A stretch of 64,000 nt of DNA from Acholeplasmataceae bacterium (GCA_007692425.1 RECG01000010.1:1-64000); one strand, 5' to 3'. Shown: positions 1-8,898, numbered from the stretch's first letter. Notes: generated by a model from the letters alone, not told the origin. Translations and numbers: made by a program.

Positions 1-13
1 AAAGACCCTTGCC

Positions 14-41
14 GCACCCCCGCCTGGCGGGCGTGCTTTTT
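14..41 (+). terminator. GC-rich intrinsic terminator of a gene left of the window
   Basis: Arms at 14-24 and 26-36 form a nearly perfect GC-rich hairpin, followed on the plus strand by five T at 37-41. This is the layout of an intrinsic terminator for a plus-strand transcript arriving from outside the window. On the minus strand the same hairpin lies at the very start of any transcript made from the promoter at 43-71, so its role could be different. Confidence 0.55.
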
Positions 42-42
42 C

Positions 43-71
43 ATTCTATCATTATAAAATAACCTTGTCAA
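43..71 (-). promoter_or_regulatory. Promoter firing leftwards out of the window
   Basis: On the minus strand a consensus -35 TTGACA (66-71) and a -10 TAGAAT (43-48) are separated by 17 bases. Transcription would start near 36, directly in front of the GC-rich hairpin, and leave the window. The transcribed gene is not visible. A structured RNA or a new operon is possible. Confidence 0.55.
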
Positions 72-115
72 TCTTCTTGGAAAGACAATCTTTCCATCAA
101 GGCTATCACATAAAG

Positions 116-200
116 TGGTGGAGGGGGACAGATTCGAACTGCCGAACCCTGAGGGAACAGATTTACAGTCTGCCGCGTTTAGCCACTTCGCTACCCCTCC
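116..200 (-). tRNA. tRNA-Tyr (anticodon GTA)
   Basis: Read on the minus strand this folds as a class II tRNA with a long variable arm. The acceptor stem GGAGGGG (from 200) pairs with CCCCTCC (120-126), the discriminator is A, and the CCA end (116-118) is encoded. The anticodon loop reads CTGTAAATC with anticodon GTA, and the T arm contains TTCGAATC. The length of 85 nt suits tRNA-Tyr. It has its own promoter upstream and lies downstream of the parB-DUF951 genes on the same strand. Confidence 0.95.
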
Positions 201-219
201 GATTTTGACTTGCTTTAAT

Positions 220-248
220 ATTCTATCGTAAGATAGATGAAAATGCAA
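220..248 (-). promoter_or_regulatory. Promoter of tRNA-Tyr
   Basis: Minus strand -35 TTGCAT (243-248) and -10 TAGAAT (220-225) have 17-base spacing and place the start about 13 bases before the mature tRNA 5' end. The rest of 201-378 shows no gene; on the minus strand a short hairpin followed by GGGTTTT near 320-345 may terminate the DUF951 transcript, but weakly. Confidence 0.65.
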
Positions 249-378
249 CCACTTTTATCACAAAACCCGCTTTATTGAATGCCTGCCGCCCCCGGGCGTG
301 CCGAAATCAGGTTTTTTGGCGTGTGAAAACCCGTGCAGGAGCGCACCTGGATGGTCACGTATGGTCAACGCTGCGCGA

Positions 379-564
379 TTATGACGTTTGATCGTTGATC
401 TTGACAGTCTTGCGGTCCAGTTCGGCTTTCAGCATCATGACTTCGCGTTGACACCCTTTGCATTGGATTTTGATTTCAATGCCGGTGCGAAGCACGATCC
501 ACTCGTTGCTGCCGCAGATATGGTTTTTTTTGGTGACAATGATGTCTCCGACGGTATATTTCAT
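379..564 (-). CDS. DUF951 family small protein
   Basis: A 61-residue protein of the DUF951 family, which in Firmicutes commonly sits next to parB or rpsF. It starts MKYTVGDIIVTKKNHICG and has a Cys pair, CKGC, near residues 35-38; with the Cys at 17 this suggests a small metal-binding or zinc-ribbon-like fold, though that is inference. Function is unknown. Its ATG overlaps the parB stop codon by 4 bases (ATGA), so it is probably translated together with parB. It is the last protein gene of the mnmG-rsmG-parA-parB block. Confidence 0.85.
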   Translation of the reverse strand: MKYTVGDIIVTKKNHICGSNEWIVLRTGIEIKIQCKGCQREVMMLKAELDRKTVKINDQTS

Positions 565-1388
565 GATTTGAGTAATCGTTTGATGACGTCTTCGAGCTGC
601 TCTTCATCGAAGAAAATGGTGATTTTCTTGTCACTGATCCTGGTACGATAACCAATCCGTTCTGTCAGTTGGCGCTCTTCTTGTTTGAAACGATGTTCTT
701 TTTTGATCTGGATCTTGTTTTTCTTTTCCTCAATTTTCGCCAGTTCTTCGACCTGGCGGACACTCAAATCCTTTTGGACGATCGTCTGAGCAAGCTTGAT
801 GATTTTTTCTTGATCCTCAAGTTTGCTTAACGCCCTGGCGTGTCCCATGCTGAGCTGGTTACGTAACATCATGTCTTGGACTTCTTCAGGCAGATTTAAC
901 AGTCCAAGGATGTTCGTGACGTGTGAACGGCTTTTGCCGACTTTTTCAGCCAGTTCGCCTTGTGTCAAATTCAGTTTTTGCATGACGATCTTATACGCTT
1001 CGGCTTCCTCGATGGTGGTCAGGTTTTCCCGTTGCAGGTTTTCTGCCAAGGCGATTTCAGCCACTTTGGATTCTTCGTATTGCCTGACAATCGCCGGTAT
1101 GGTCTTCAAACCGACCTGTTGAACGGCACGATATCGTCGTTCGCCGGAAACAATCACATAGCCTTCACGGGTCCTTTTCAAGATGACCGGTTGGAAGACA
1201 CCGTGTTCTTTGATTGACTGTGACAGCTCATTGATTTTTTCCTGGTCGAACATCCGTCTTGGCTGAAAAGGATTGGGCTTGATTTCAGAGAGTTCGATTT
1301 CATCGATGACCTCGCCTTCAAGGACATCGTCAACATGGTGTTCTTTAAGCAGGTCAACCAGGGTTCTGGCTTTCTTTTGTTCATCCAT
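561..1388 (-). CDS. parB: Chromosome-partitioning protein ParB (Spo0J)
   Basis: ParB is a CTP-dependent DNA clamp that loads at parS sites near the origin, spreads, and recruits SMC; with ParA it organises origin segregation. The 275-residue protein has the N-terminal domain with PNPFQPRR and the GERRYRA box (the CTP-binding and clamp-loading segment), then a central helix-turn-helix (LTQGELAEKVGKSRSHV) for parS recognition and a C-terminal dimerisation region. I take the ATG at 1388, which overlaps the parA stop by 8 bases; a longer in-frame reading to 1451 only translates the end of parA. A candidate parS lies at 55988-56003 on the other side of oriC. Confidence 0.95.
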   Translation of the reverse strand: MDEQKKARTLVDLLKEHHVDDVLEGEVIDEIELSEIKPNPFQPRRMFDQEKINELSQSIKEHGVFQPVILKRTREGYVIVSGERRYRAVQQVGLKTIPAIVRQYEESKVAEIALAENLQRENLTTIEEAEAYKIVMQKLNLTQGELAEKVGKSRSHVTNILGLLNLPEEVQDMMLRNQLSMGHARALSKLEDQEKIIKLAQTIVQKDLSVRQVEELAKIEEKKNKIQIKKEHRFKQEERQLTERIGYRTRISDKKITIFFDEEQLEDVIKRLLKS

Positions 1389-2151
1389 TGTTTTCCACAA
1401 TCTCCTTTGCCAAAGAATAATAGAGTCTTGCTGCCGGTGACTTGGGTGCATAAGTCAATACCGGCAAACCATAGGTGGGCGCGACTTGGGCGGCCACATT
1501 GCTGGTGATGATGGTATCGAACACGCCATCTTTGAAATAGTCTTTGATTTCATGGACGATTTCCCATCCCATTTTGGTGCGCTTGTCCAACATGGTCAGC
1601 AACACCCCTTCGATTTGCAAGACCCGGTTGTTGACTTTCAGTTTCTTTTGTACGATCCGGATGGTGTTGAGCAGTTGGGTCAGTCCGTCAATCGCCAAAA
1701 ACTGGCACTGGACCGGAATCAACACCGAGTCCGATGCATAAAGCGCACTCAAGGTCAGCAATCCCAAAGAGGGTGGGCAGTCAATGATGATGTAGTCATA
1801 ATCATCGGTGACAACGCTGAGTTTGTTGCGCAAGAGATGCTCGCGGTCTTCGTGATCCAGCTTGACTTCAAGATGTGCCAAATCGATGGTGGCCGGAATC
1901 ACATCCAGCAATAAATTGTCCAAATGGATGATGCTGTCTTGTATCGGCTTCTCACCAATTAAAACCTTGTATATGCTTGAATAAAGCATGCTTCGGTTGA
2001 TGCCCAGACTTGTGGTCGTGCTGGCCTGGGGATCGATATCGATCAGCAATACCTTTTTATCCAGTTGGACAAGCGCAGCCGACAAATTAACACTGGTCGT
2101 GGTTTTGCCGACTCCACCTTTTTGGTTTGAAACGGCGATGACTTTACCCAT
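1381..2151 (-). CDS. parA: Chromosome-partitioning ATPase ParA (Soj)
   Basis: ParA is a Walker-type ATPase that binds DNA nonspecifically as an ATP dimer and, with ParB, moves or positions the origin. The 256-residue protein has the deviant Walker A KGGVGKTT at residues 11-18 (signature Lys included), the LLIDIDPQ segment near 35-42 and IIIDCPPSLG near 122-131. Length is normal for chromosomal Soj. It lies downstream of rsmG with a short spacer and overlaps parB by 8 bases, so the two are translationally coupled. Confidence 0.95.
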   Translation of the reverse strand: MGKVIAVSNQKGGVGKTTTSVNLSAALVQLDKKVLLIDIDPQASTTTSLGINRSMLYSSIYKVLIGEKPIQDSIIHLDNLLLDVIPATIDLAHLEVKLDHEDREHLLRNKLSVVTDDYDYIIIDCPPSLGLLTLSALYASDSVLIPVQCQFLAIDGLTQLLNTIRIVQKKLKVNNRVLQIEGVLLTMLDKRTKMGWEIVHEIKDYFKDGVFDTIITSNVAAQVAPTYGLPVLTYAPKSPAARLYYSLAKEIVENNG

Positions 2152-2166
2152 GGAGATGCCTCCGGT

Positions 2167-2865
2167 TTACAACGGTTTTTTTATCATGTCCGCAAAAGGC
2201 CGGGGATAGCCTTTTGTCTCATTGATTTTTTTGATGACGACATGTGCGCGGTTACCGTACTGTCGCGGTAATGCAAAGGTCCTGACGGTTTCAAGTGTGC
2301 CGCCCAAAATCTTGATGGCTGGTTTTGACGCATCCAATTCTTCGTTGATGTTCTCACCTTTGAACGCCACCAGGCGTCCGCCGATTTTCGTCATCGGCAA
2401 TCCCAACTCACAAATCAAAGATAAGTTGCCGAGCGCTCTGGCGGTCACCAGATCAAACTGCATCGGTCGTTGGCGGGCGACATGCTCGATCCGGTCGTTG
2501 ACAAGTTCGACGTCCGTGATCGCGAGTCTCTCGAGAAGTTGTTCCAAGAAGCGGATGCGTTTGCCGAGTGAATCAATGACAACCACCTGCAAATGCGGAT
2601 AAACGATTTTTAGTGGAATGCCGGGAAATCCCGCTCCAGAGCCCATGTCACACAACGTGATGCAATCTTTCATAGGGACCGTTCCGGCAAGCGTCAACGA
2701 ATCGATGAAGTGTTTGATATTGACATCTTCACGTTCGGTGATCGTGGTCAGATTGGTGATTTGGTTGTACTCGGTCAAGTATTCAAAATAGCTTTCAAAC
2801 TGCCGCTTTTGTCGATCATCAAGTCTGATGCCGATAAGTTCGAATACGTCTTGTTCAAGTGCCAT
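2167..2865 (-). CDS. rsmG: 16S rRNA (guanine-527-N7) methyltransferase RsmG
   Basis: RsmG methylates N7 of G527 in 16S rRNA using S-adenosylmethionine. The 232-residue protein carries the SAM-binding [15 protein letters not shown] motif near residue 70 and the [11 protein letters not shown] segment typical of GidB. The ATG at 2865 is chosen because GGGGAG lies 10 bases upstream; an earlier in-frame start at 2895 would run into mnmG and lacks such a site. The chosen start still overlaps the end of mnmG by 11 bases. The order mnmG-rsmG-parA-parB is the classic origin-proximal cluster. Confidence 0.94.
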   Translation of the reverse strand: MALEQDVFELIGIRLDDRQKRQFESYFEYLTEYNQITNLTTITEREDVNIKHFIDSLTLAGTVPMKDCITLCDMGSGAGFPGIPLKIVYPHLQVVVIDSLGKRIRFLEQLLERLAITDVELVNDRIEHVARQRPMQFDLVTARALGNLSLICELGLPMTKIGGRLVAFKGENINEELDASKPAIKILGGTLETVRTFALPRQYGNRAHVVIKKINETKGYPRPFADMIKKPL

Positions 2866-4720
2866 GTGCGTGACTCCCCGCCTCAAGATAAACAAGGAGC
2901 ACCGAGATGTCAGCGGGATTGACGCCTGATATGCGTGATGCCTGTCCGACTGTTTCCGGTCTGATTTTGGCGAGCTTTTCGCGCCCCTCTGATGAGATGT
3001 TTCTAATCTTATTATAATCGATATGTGCAGGAATTGTTTTGCCTTCGAGACGAATCATCTTATCGGCCTCGCGTTTTGCCTTATCGATGTAGCCTTCATA
3101 CTTGATCATGATTTCGACTTGTTCACTGATATCATCGGCTTGTTCTTCAGCCAGAAAATGCTTGATGTCGCGCCGGTCGATCTCCGGTCTTTTGAGCAAA
3201 TCAGCCATGGTCACCGCTTCATGAATAGGGGCGGTCCCACGTGATTCAAGATAGTGGTTGTTGGCCTCGTTTGGCATGATGCGGAACGCCCTGACTTTCT
3301 TTTCCAATGCGTCGATGTTTGTTTGTCTTTCTTTAAACCGCGCATGGCTTTCATCATCAAGAAGGCCGATGCGTCGCCCATACGCGCTCAATCTCAAATC
3401 TGCGTTGTCGTGCCTGAGCAACAGCCTGTGTTCCGCGCGTGATGTCAACAGACGATACGGTTCTAGCGTGCCTTTGGTCACGAGATCATCAATCAAGACA
3501 CCGATGTAGGCTTCATGTCTTTGTAAAATCAAAGGTGCCTGTTTTTCTAGTTTCAAGGCAGCGTTAATGCCTGCCATGATGCCTTGTCCGGCTGCTTCCT
3601 CATAACCGCTGGTGCCGTTGATCTGGCCTGCGCAAAACAGACCTTGGATGCGCTTAGTTTCCAATGACGGCATCAACTGTATGGGATTGATGGCATCATA
3701 CTCGATGGCATAAGCGTAGCGGGCGACACGGACGTGTTCAAGTCCCGGAATAGTCTTAAGCATCTTTTCCTGGACATGGCGGGGAAGGCTGGTTGAAAGA
3801 CCCTGGACATAATACTCGTCAAGTGCCAGGCTTTCCGGTTCAATGAATAGTTGGTGTCTTGCCTTGTCGTGAAAACGGACGACCTTGTCTTCAATGGATG
3901 GGCAATAACGGGGGCCGACACCTTCGACGTTCCCGCTGTACATGGCCGATTCATCCAAGTGATCGAAAATCAGTCGGTGCGTGGCAGACGATGTGTGTGT
4001 CAAATAGCACGGTTCCTGAGGGTTGTCTGTCGCATATTTACCTTCAAAACTGAAGGTTTGTCGTAAACCGTCTCCTGGTTGGACTGTCATTTTAGAGACA
4101 TCGACGGAATCTTGATAAATTCGTGGTGGCGTGCCTGTCTTCAATCGGACGACTTCAAAACCGAGATCGCGCAACTGGCGGCTGATACCGAATGTCGTCG
4201 GCTCCCCGTGCGGTCCGCCAGGCGTGTTTTCCTTGCCAATCAAAATCCGGCTGTTCAAATACGTGCCTGTGGTCAGGATGACCGTCTTCGCCTCAAGACG
4301 TCGTCCATCATCAAGTATCACGCCCTTGACCGTGTCATGGTCAATGATCAACGCGTTGACCAATGCTTCGATCAAGGTCAGGTTTGCAGTGTTTTGAAGT
4401 ACGTCGAGCATGATGCCGGGATACTTGAGCTTGTCGATTTGTGCGCGAAGCGCACGAACGGCCGGGCCCTTTGAAGCATTGAGCATCTTGATCTGGATTT
4501 GTCCTAAATCGGCGCTTTTGGCCATTTGTCCGCCAAGTGCGTCGATTTCACGCACTACGATGCCTTTGGCAGGACCGCCGATCGATGGGTTGCAAGGTAA
4601 AGAAGCAACCTTGGTCAGGTTGCCTGTGACAAGCATGGTTTTTTTATGCATTCTTGCCATCGCCAAAGCGGCTTCGATACCTGCATGTCCGCCGCCGACG
4701 ACGATGCCGTCATAGATCAT
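2855..4720 (-). CDS. mnmG: tRNA uridine 5-carboxymethylaminomethyl modification enzyme MnmG (GidA)
   Basis: MnmG, with MnmE, installs the cmnm5 group at U34 of several tRNAs, using FAD and methylene-tetrahydrofolate-derived carbon. The 621-residue protein has the N-terminal dinucleotide fold [12 protein letters not shown] at about 8-19, the [16 protein letters not shown] segment, and the C-terminal helical MnmE-interaction domain with [15 protein letters not shown]. Length is typical. The partner mnmE usually lies directly upstream but is not in this window; tkt lies upstream instead. Confidence 0.96.
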   Translation of the reverse strand: MIYDGIVVGGGHAGIEAALAMARMHKKTMLVTGNLTKVASLPCNPSIGGPAKGIVVREIDALGGQMAKSADLGQIQIKMLNASKGPAVRALRAQIDKLKYPGIMLDVLQNTANLTLIEALVNALIIDHDTVKGVILDDGRRLEAKTVILTTGTYLNSRILIGKENTPGGPHGEPTTFGISRQLRDLGFEVVRLKTGTPPRIYQDSVDVSKMTVQPGDGLRQTFSFEGKYATDNPQEPCYLTHTSSATHRLIFDHLDESAMYSGNVEGVGPRYCPSIEDKVVRFHDKARHQLFIEPESLALDEYYVQGLSTSLPRHVQEKMLKTIPGLEHVRVARYAYAIEYDAINPIQLMPSLETKRIQGLFCAGQINGTSGYEEAAGQGIMAGINAALKLEKQAPLILQRHEAYIGVLIDDLVTKGTLEPYRLLTSRAEHRLLLRHDNADLRLSAYGRRIGLLDDESHARFKERQTNIDALEKKVRAFRIMPNEANNHYLESRGTAPIHEAVTMADLLKRPEIDRRDIKHFLAEEQADDISEQVEIMIKYEGYIDKAKREADKMIRLEGKTIPAHIDYNKIRNISSEGREKLAKIRPETVGQASRISGVNPADISVLLVYLEAGSHAHGT

Positions 4721-4740
4721 GTGTCATCCACTTCTTTTGT

Positions 4741-6687
4741 TCAAATCTTTAAAAAGCGTTGAACAATGTTTTCCGTTTCGAAACCGAATGTCTGCATCAT
4801 GGTTTCATATGGCGCGCTTGCACCAAAAGTATCAACGCCAAAGACGTGTTTGGTATAAGCGTGCCATGACATGCTGCTGCCCATTTCAACCGCCAGTGTC
4901 TTGACTTGGCCGGGCAAGATGTGCTTTTGATATTTCTTGGTTTGTTGTTTGAACAGATGGTGTGAGGGCATGCTGACAACCCGGACATCCTTGCCCTTCG
5001 CCCGCAGTGCCTCTTGTGCGTCTAACGCTAAAGAAACCTCTGATCCTGATGCCAGCAAGATGCCGTCCAGTTTCTGTTTTTCCGGCGACACCACATAGGC
5101 GCCTCTGGCAACCATGTCGACGTCGGTGCCTTTGACATTTTTGACTGTTTGTCTTGTCAGAACAATCGCCGTCGGCGTGTCTTTGGCCGCCATCGCCAAT
5201 TGCCATGCGCCAAGTGTCTCGGCCGCATCAGCCGGACGTATGACGTTCAATCCCGGAATCGCCCTGAGTCCTGTCAATTGTTCAACAGGTTGGTGTGTCG
5301 GTCCGTCTTCGCCGATGGCGATCGAATCATGGGTAAAGACGAAAATGGAAGGAATGCGCATGATGGCCGCGAGTCGTACGGCTGGTTTCATGTAATCACT
5401 GAAGACAAAGAAAGCGCCGGCAAAAACTTTCAATCCACCATGTAAGACCATGCCGTTGACAATGGCACCCATGGCGTGTTCGCGCACACCGAAATTGATG
5501 TTTCTGCCAAGCCGGTGGTTCTTGCTGAAATGACCGTCGGCACCTTTGGCCTTGGTCGATGAACTCAAATCGGCCGAACCGCCGATCAGGTTGAGATATT
5601 GTTTTGAAAGTTGCTCGATGATCTTGCCGCTGACATTGCGGGTGGCGTCTCCCTCACCTTCAAGGAGATGTTTGAATGCGTGGTCATCTACAGGTGTCTC
5701 GCCTGTCAAGAATGATTGGAACAGGGCATGATCTTGCGGATATTTTTCTTGGTAGGTGGACAGCGTTTGACGCCACGTGCGGTGAACGCGTTGACCACGC
5801 AAGGTCACTTTCCGACGATAATGAACGTAGACTTCTTCCGGCACTTCAAAAGGTTCAAATGGCCATTCAAGGCGTTTTCTCAGTGCTTCGGCCTCATCAA
5901 GACCAATGGGTGAACCATGTGCTTTCGAGGTGCCTGAGACTTTGGTGCCATAACCGATTTCTGTTTTGATTTCGATTAAGCTCGGCTTGGCCTGTTCACG
6001 CTTGGCGCGTTTGACGGCACGGTTGATCGCCTGTGGATCATTGCCGTCTTCAACCAAGATGTATTGCCATCCCATGGCTTCAAATTTGAGTTTGTTATTT
6101 TCACTATATGCCAATTGGACATCACCGTCCAATTGAACATCATTCGAATCAAAAAGAACAATCAGCTTGCCCAGTCCGAGATGTCCGGCGAGGCTGACGG
6201 CCTCAAGCGCGACACCCTCCTGCAAGTCTCCGTCACCACAAAGAACGTAAGTGTAGTGATCAACCAACGTGATGTCTTCCTTGTTGAAGCGTGCTGCCAG
6301 ATGTGCTTCCGCAAGCGCCATGCCGACTGCGTTGGCAAGACCTTGTCCCAAAGGACCGCTGGTCGTTTCAACACCCTCGGTGTGTCCGTATTCAGGATGT
6401 CCCGGCGTGTTACCCGGTTGCCTGAACCGTTTGATGTCTTCCATGCTGATGGCGTATCCGACCAGATGATTGATGGCGTATAACAACATGGAGCCGTGGC
6501 CAGCAGAAAGAATGAAGCGGTCACGATTGAACCACTTCGGCTTCTTGACATCGATATTGATGTGCCCGGTAAACAATGCATAAGCCGCAGGCGCCGCGCC
6601 CAGAACGATGCCCGGGTGTCCGCTGTTTGCCTGGTTGACGGCATCGACGCCAAGAAAACGAATGGCATCTATGGCATGCTTACTCAT
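4741..6687 (-). CDS. tkt: Transketolase
   Basis: Transketolase moves two-carbon ketol units between pentose-pathway sugars using thiamine diphosphate. The 648-residue protein has the N-terminal GHGSMLLYA region, the TPP/Mg motif GDGDLQEGVALEA, the TSKAHGSPIG histidine loop, the pyrimidine domain with GVREHAMGAIVNG and a C-terminal domain. The start at 6687 (MSKHAIDAIRF) is preceded by AGGA; a longer reading to 6774 only overlaps the upstream gene. The ATG overlaps the stop of the upstream membrane-protein gene by 8 bases, suggesting coupling. It probably feeds ribose-5-phosphate to Prs. Confidence 0.96.
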   Translation of the reverse strand: MSKHAIDAIRFLGVDAVNQANSGHPGIVLGAAPAAYALFTGHINIDVKKPKWFNRDRFILSAGHGSMLLYAINHLVGYAISMEDIKRFRQPGNTPGHPEYGHTEGVETTSGPLGQGLANAVGMALAEAHLAARFNKEDITLVDHYTYVLCGDGDLQEGVALEAVSLAGHLGLGKLIVLFDSNDVQLDGDVQLAYSENNKLKFEAMGWQYILVEDGNDPQAINRAVKRAKREQAKPSLIEIKTEIGYGTKVSGTSKAHGSPIGLDEAEALRKRLEWPFEPFEVPEEVYVHYRRKVTLRGQRVHRTWRQTLSTYQEKYPQDHALFQSFLTGETPVDDHAFKHLLEGEGDATRNVSGKIIEQLSKQYLNLIGGSADLSSSTKAKGADGHFSKNHRLGRNINFGVREHAMGAIVNGMVLHGGLKVFAGAFFVFSDYMKPAVRLAAIMRIPSIFVFTHDSIAIGEDGPTHQPVEQLTGLRAIPGLNVIRPADAAETLGAWQLAMAAKDTPTAIVLTRQTVKNVKGTDVDMVARGAYVVSPEKQKLDGILLASGSEVSLALDAQEALRAKGKDVRVVSMPSHHLFKQQTKKYQKHILPGQVKTLAVEMGSSMSWHAYTKHVFGVDTFGASAPYETMMQTFGFETENIVQRFLKI

Positions 6688-7324
6688 GTTTATCGTCCTT
6701 GTCCTGGTCGTCTTCGGAGACGACTTCGATTTCCGGTACGGTGTCCTCACCTTCGATTGGTGCGGGGTCTTCAAACTTGAAATAGTTCTCGTAATGATCT
6801 TGTTGCGCCTGGATCAGGCGGTCGAACTCAGTCGGTCCGAGCAAGGCGCGGATACGGTCTTGGGCGGCCTGGTTTTCCAAACGCACCTTTTTACCGACAA
6901 TCCGGTTTTGAATCATGTTGCTGATGATGATGAGGACCAGGACGCCCAGCAACACTTGGAGCATCTGTCCTTCAAACAGGATGGATGCGACGATCGCCAC
7001 CACGATATAAAGAAGCAATGTGGGGACGATGAACATCAGATTGACCTTGCGGCTGATCTGTCCGATCCTTTCCAGGAAATCGAGCCAGATCACGTTGACG
7101 TTTTCTTGATAGAAATCTTTCATGGCCTGGTGATATTTGCTTTCAATCAAAACCTTGTAGTTGACACCATCAGATGCCCAGATGGCGAAACGCCCACGCG
7201 AGGCATATGTCACCAGGTAAGGGGTGTCGTCCATATAGTGAAATTCGACTTGTTTGCCGTTGATGACTTGCGTTTCGAAGGGTTCTCCCGTCAAGTTTTT
7301 ATAAACCTTTGCATTCAGTTTCAT
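6680..7324 (-). CDS. Membrane protein of unknown function
   Basis: I do not recognise this 214-residue protein. About 95 soluble N-terminal residues are rich in aromatic and basic positions. Two closely spaced hydrophobic helices follow at about 97-118 and 122-140 (LMFIVPTLLLYIVVAIVA; LLGVLVLIIISNMI). The C-terminal half is charged and ends in a very acidic tail (EDDQDKDDKHE). Both ends are therefore probably cytoplasmic. It lies between the SRP RNA and tkt, which it overlaps by 8 bases. A -10 TATAAT-like sequence lies near 7350 on the minus strand. Confidence 0.75.
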   Translation of the reverse strand: MKLNAKVYKNLTGEPFETQVINGKQVEFHYMDDTPYLVTYASRGRFAIWASDGVNYKVLIESKYHQAMKDFYQENVNVIWLDFLERIGQISRKVNLMFIVPTLLLYIVVAIVASILFEGQMLQVLLGVLVLIIISNMIQNRIVGKKVRLENQAAQDRIRALLGPTEFDRLIQAQQDHYENYFKFEDPAPIEGEDTVPEIEVVSEDDQDKDDKHE

Positions 7325-7398
7325 ACGATGACCTCCATTATGGCTATTATATCATGATTCATGGTTTTCACAGGGTTGTACACCGATGGATTCAAAAA

Positions 7399-7502
7399 CC
7401 CCATCAAGCATCATCATCCACATAATAAAAGTGCTTATGGCTGCTTCGATCAAGACCTGACCAGGTTCACACCCTACTATTGAATGATGATGCTTGATGG
7501 GG
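7399..7502 (-). ncRNA. ffs: Signal recognition particle RNA, small bacterial type
   Basis: The minus-strand RNA begins and ends with a perfect 19-base inverted repeat (CCCCATCAAGCATCATCAT at the 5' end), giving the long closing helix of 4.5S-type SRP RNA. The internal segment AACCTGGTCAGGTC, then GAAGCAGCC, matches the conserved Ffh-binding symmetric and asymmetric loops. It is about 104 nt with no Alu domain. The apical loop between these parts reads CTTGAT rather than the usual GGAA-type tetraloop. Five T follow the 3' end (7394-7398). Placement directly after tadA matches other Firmicutes; dnaX is not next to it here. Confidence 0.92.
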
Positions 7503-7509
7503 CCTTGGT

Positions 7510-8004
7510 TCACGATGACCTCAACTGTTTGAAAAACGCTTGAAGCAAAGCTTTGCTTTCGTTTTCCAATAAACCGCCTTCAATCTTGATGTGGTGGTTG
7601 AACGGCAGGTCAAACAAATTGACAAGGCTTTCAGCAACGCCGGCTTTAGGATCTTTAATCCCGTAATAGAGCGACTTGATGCGTGCTTGTATCATCGCAC
7701 CCGCACACATCGGGCACGGCTCCATTGTAACATAGACTTCACAATCTTCCAAGCGCCAGCTTTTTAATTTGGCGGCTGCTTTCATCATGGCTAAAAATTC
7801 AGCGTGGCTGTGAAAAGCCTGCCTGCTTTCACGTTGATTGTGTCCGCGGGCAATAATCTTGCCTTGGTAAACCACGACAGCGCCGACTGGCACTTCGTTT
7901 TTGTCAGCCGCCTTTTTGGCTTCCGCCAGGGCGGCTTTCATGAATTTGATTTTATGGTTTTGGTTTTCCGGGAACTTCATGATAGTGTCTGGATCTTGGC
8001 TCAT
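7510..8004 (-). CDS. tadA: tRNA adenosine(34) deaminase TadA
   Basis: TadA converts A34 to inosine in tRNA-Arg(ACG). The 164-residue protein has the zinc-dependent deaminase motifs HAE at about 67-69 (HSHAEFLAM) and PCPMCAGA at about 96-103, with Glu as the proton shuttle. The start at 8004 is supported by AAGGAG four bases upstream; an internal Met at residue 9 is an alternative. The first part overlaps the 3' end of tdk by 53 bases, a larger overlap than is usual, and a later start cannot be excluded. Confidence 0.93.
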   Translation of the reverse strand: MSQDPDTIMKFPENQNHKIKFMKAALAEAKKAADKNEVPVGAVVVYQGKIIARGHNQRESRQAFHSHAEFLAMMKAAAKLKSWRLEDCEVYVTMEPCPMCAGAMIQARIKSLYYGIKDPKAGVAESLVNLFDLPFNHHIKIEGGLLENESKALLQAFFKQLRSS

Positions 8005-8548
8005 ATGACTCCTTGGCCCCTACGAGAATGGTCGGGTCATCGTACGCTGCCGGCTTGCCGTTGATGATGCGTTGTGTGCGGGTGGCGGGCAAGCCGCTCT
8101 TGACGCAAATCGCCGTCAATTTGATGACGAATTCGGCACGTGCCAAAAGGGCTGGCATCGGGCCGAAAGGCTCGCCTTTGAAATTGGTGTCGAGTCCGCC
8201 GACGATGACGCGTTTGCCTGCGTCGGCCCACCGTTCCGCGACATTGACGATGCCCTCATCAAAAAACTGGGCTTCATCAATCACCACCGCGTCCGTGTCG
8301 TCGTTGATGTATGCATCAATCTCGCTGCTGTGTGTGACGACAATGGATGGCTTTTGGCTCAAATCATGCGAGACGATGGCCTGGTTGGCCTCATATCGTT
8401 GATCGATGGCCGGCTTGAACACCAAGACGTTTTGTTTGGCATATTCCAATCTGCGGATCCGGCGGATCAGCTCTTCGGTCTTGCCTGCGAACATCGGTCC
8501 GCAAACCACTTCGATGAAGCCGTTCTTATAGGTGTGATACATATCCAC
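7952..8548 (-). CDS. tdk: Thymidine kinase (type II), zinc site degenerate
   Basis: Thymidine kinase phosphorylates deoxythymidine for salvage. The 198-residue protein has the Walker A GPMFAGKTEELIRR (17-30), DEAQFFDEG (91-99), and the lasso region with KPAAYDDPTILVGAKESYEPR. The usual structural zinc of TK1-type enzymes is held by two Cys pairs, CxxC and CxxC; here only C148 remains, while S151, S186 and Y189 replace the others. The catalytic parts look intact. It lies downstream of rpmE and overlaps tadA. Confidence 0.94.
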   Translation of the reverse strand: MDMYHTYKNGFIEVVCGPMFAGKTEELIRRIRRLEYAKQNVLVFKPAIDQRYEANQAIVSHDLSQKPSIVVTHSSEIDAYINDDTDAVVIDEAQFFDEGIVNVAERWADAGKRVIVGGLDTNFKGEPFGPMPALLARAEFVIKLTAICVKSGLPATRTQRIINGKPAAYDDPTILVGAKESYEPRSRHYHEVPGKPKP

Positions 8549-8592
8549 ATCCCCTTTGACCTTATTAATAAAAAACGTGACAAGACATCACG

Positions 8593-8817
8593 TTATTCAT
8601 TGCTCTTCTTCTTCTCGTTCATGCCGTAACGCTTGTTGAATCTCTCAACCCGTCCTGCGGCCTGGACAAACGTCTGTGTGCCCGTGTAAAACGGATGGCA
8701 ATTTGAACATGTGTCGAGACGCAACGATTTCGCTGTTGTGCCGATTTCATATTCCTCACCACAGGTTGAACACTTGACGTTGACAACCTCGTATTTGGGG
8801 TGTATATCTGCTTTCAC
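8593..8817 (-). CDS. rpmE: 50S ribosomal protein L31 (zinc-binding type)
   Basis: Ribosomal protein L31 of 74 residues, beginning MKADIHPKYEVVNVKCSTCG. It keeps the zinc ligands CSTC (16-19) and CSNCHPF (37-43) and the RVERFNKRYG signature, so it is the C+ form. The tail NEKKKSNE is slightly extended. It has its own promoter at 8870-8898, and its leader contains a short hairpin (ATGGCC-AAAA-GGTCAT, near 8836-8851) just before the GGAG ribosome site. Confidence 0.96.
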   Translation of the reverse strand: MKADIHPKYEVVNVKCSTCGEEYEIGTTAKSLRLDTCSNCHPFYTGTQTFVQAAGRVERFNKRYGMNEKKKSNE

Positions 8818-8869
8818 GATGATTCTCCTTCCGCCATGACCTTTTGGCCATAGTAAGTTTCGCTACGTT

Positions 8870-8898
8870 ATTATATCATCCAACCCATCATTTATCAA
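8870..8898 (-). promoter_or_regulatory. Promoter of rpmE
   Basis: Minus strand -35 TTGATA (8893-8898) and -10 TATAAT (8870-8875) with 17-base spacing, about 50 bases before the L31 start codon. Confidence 0.7.
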
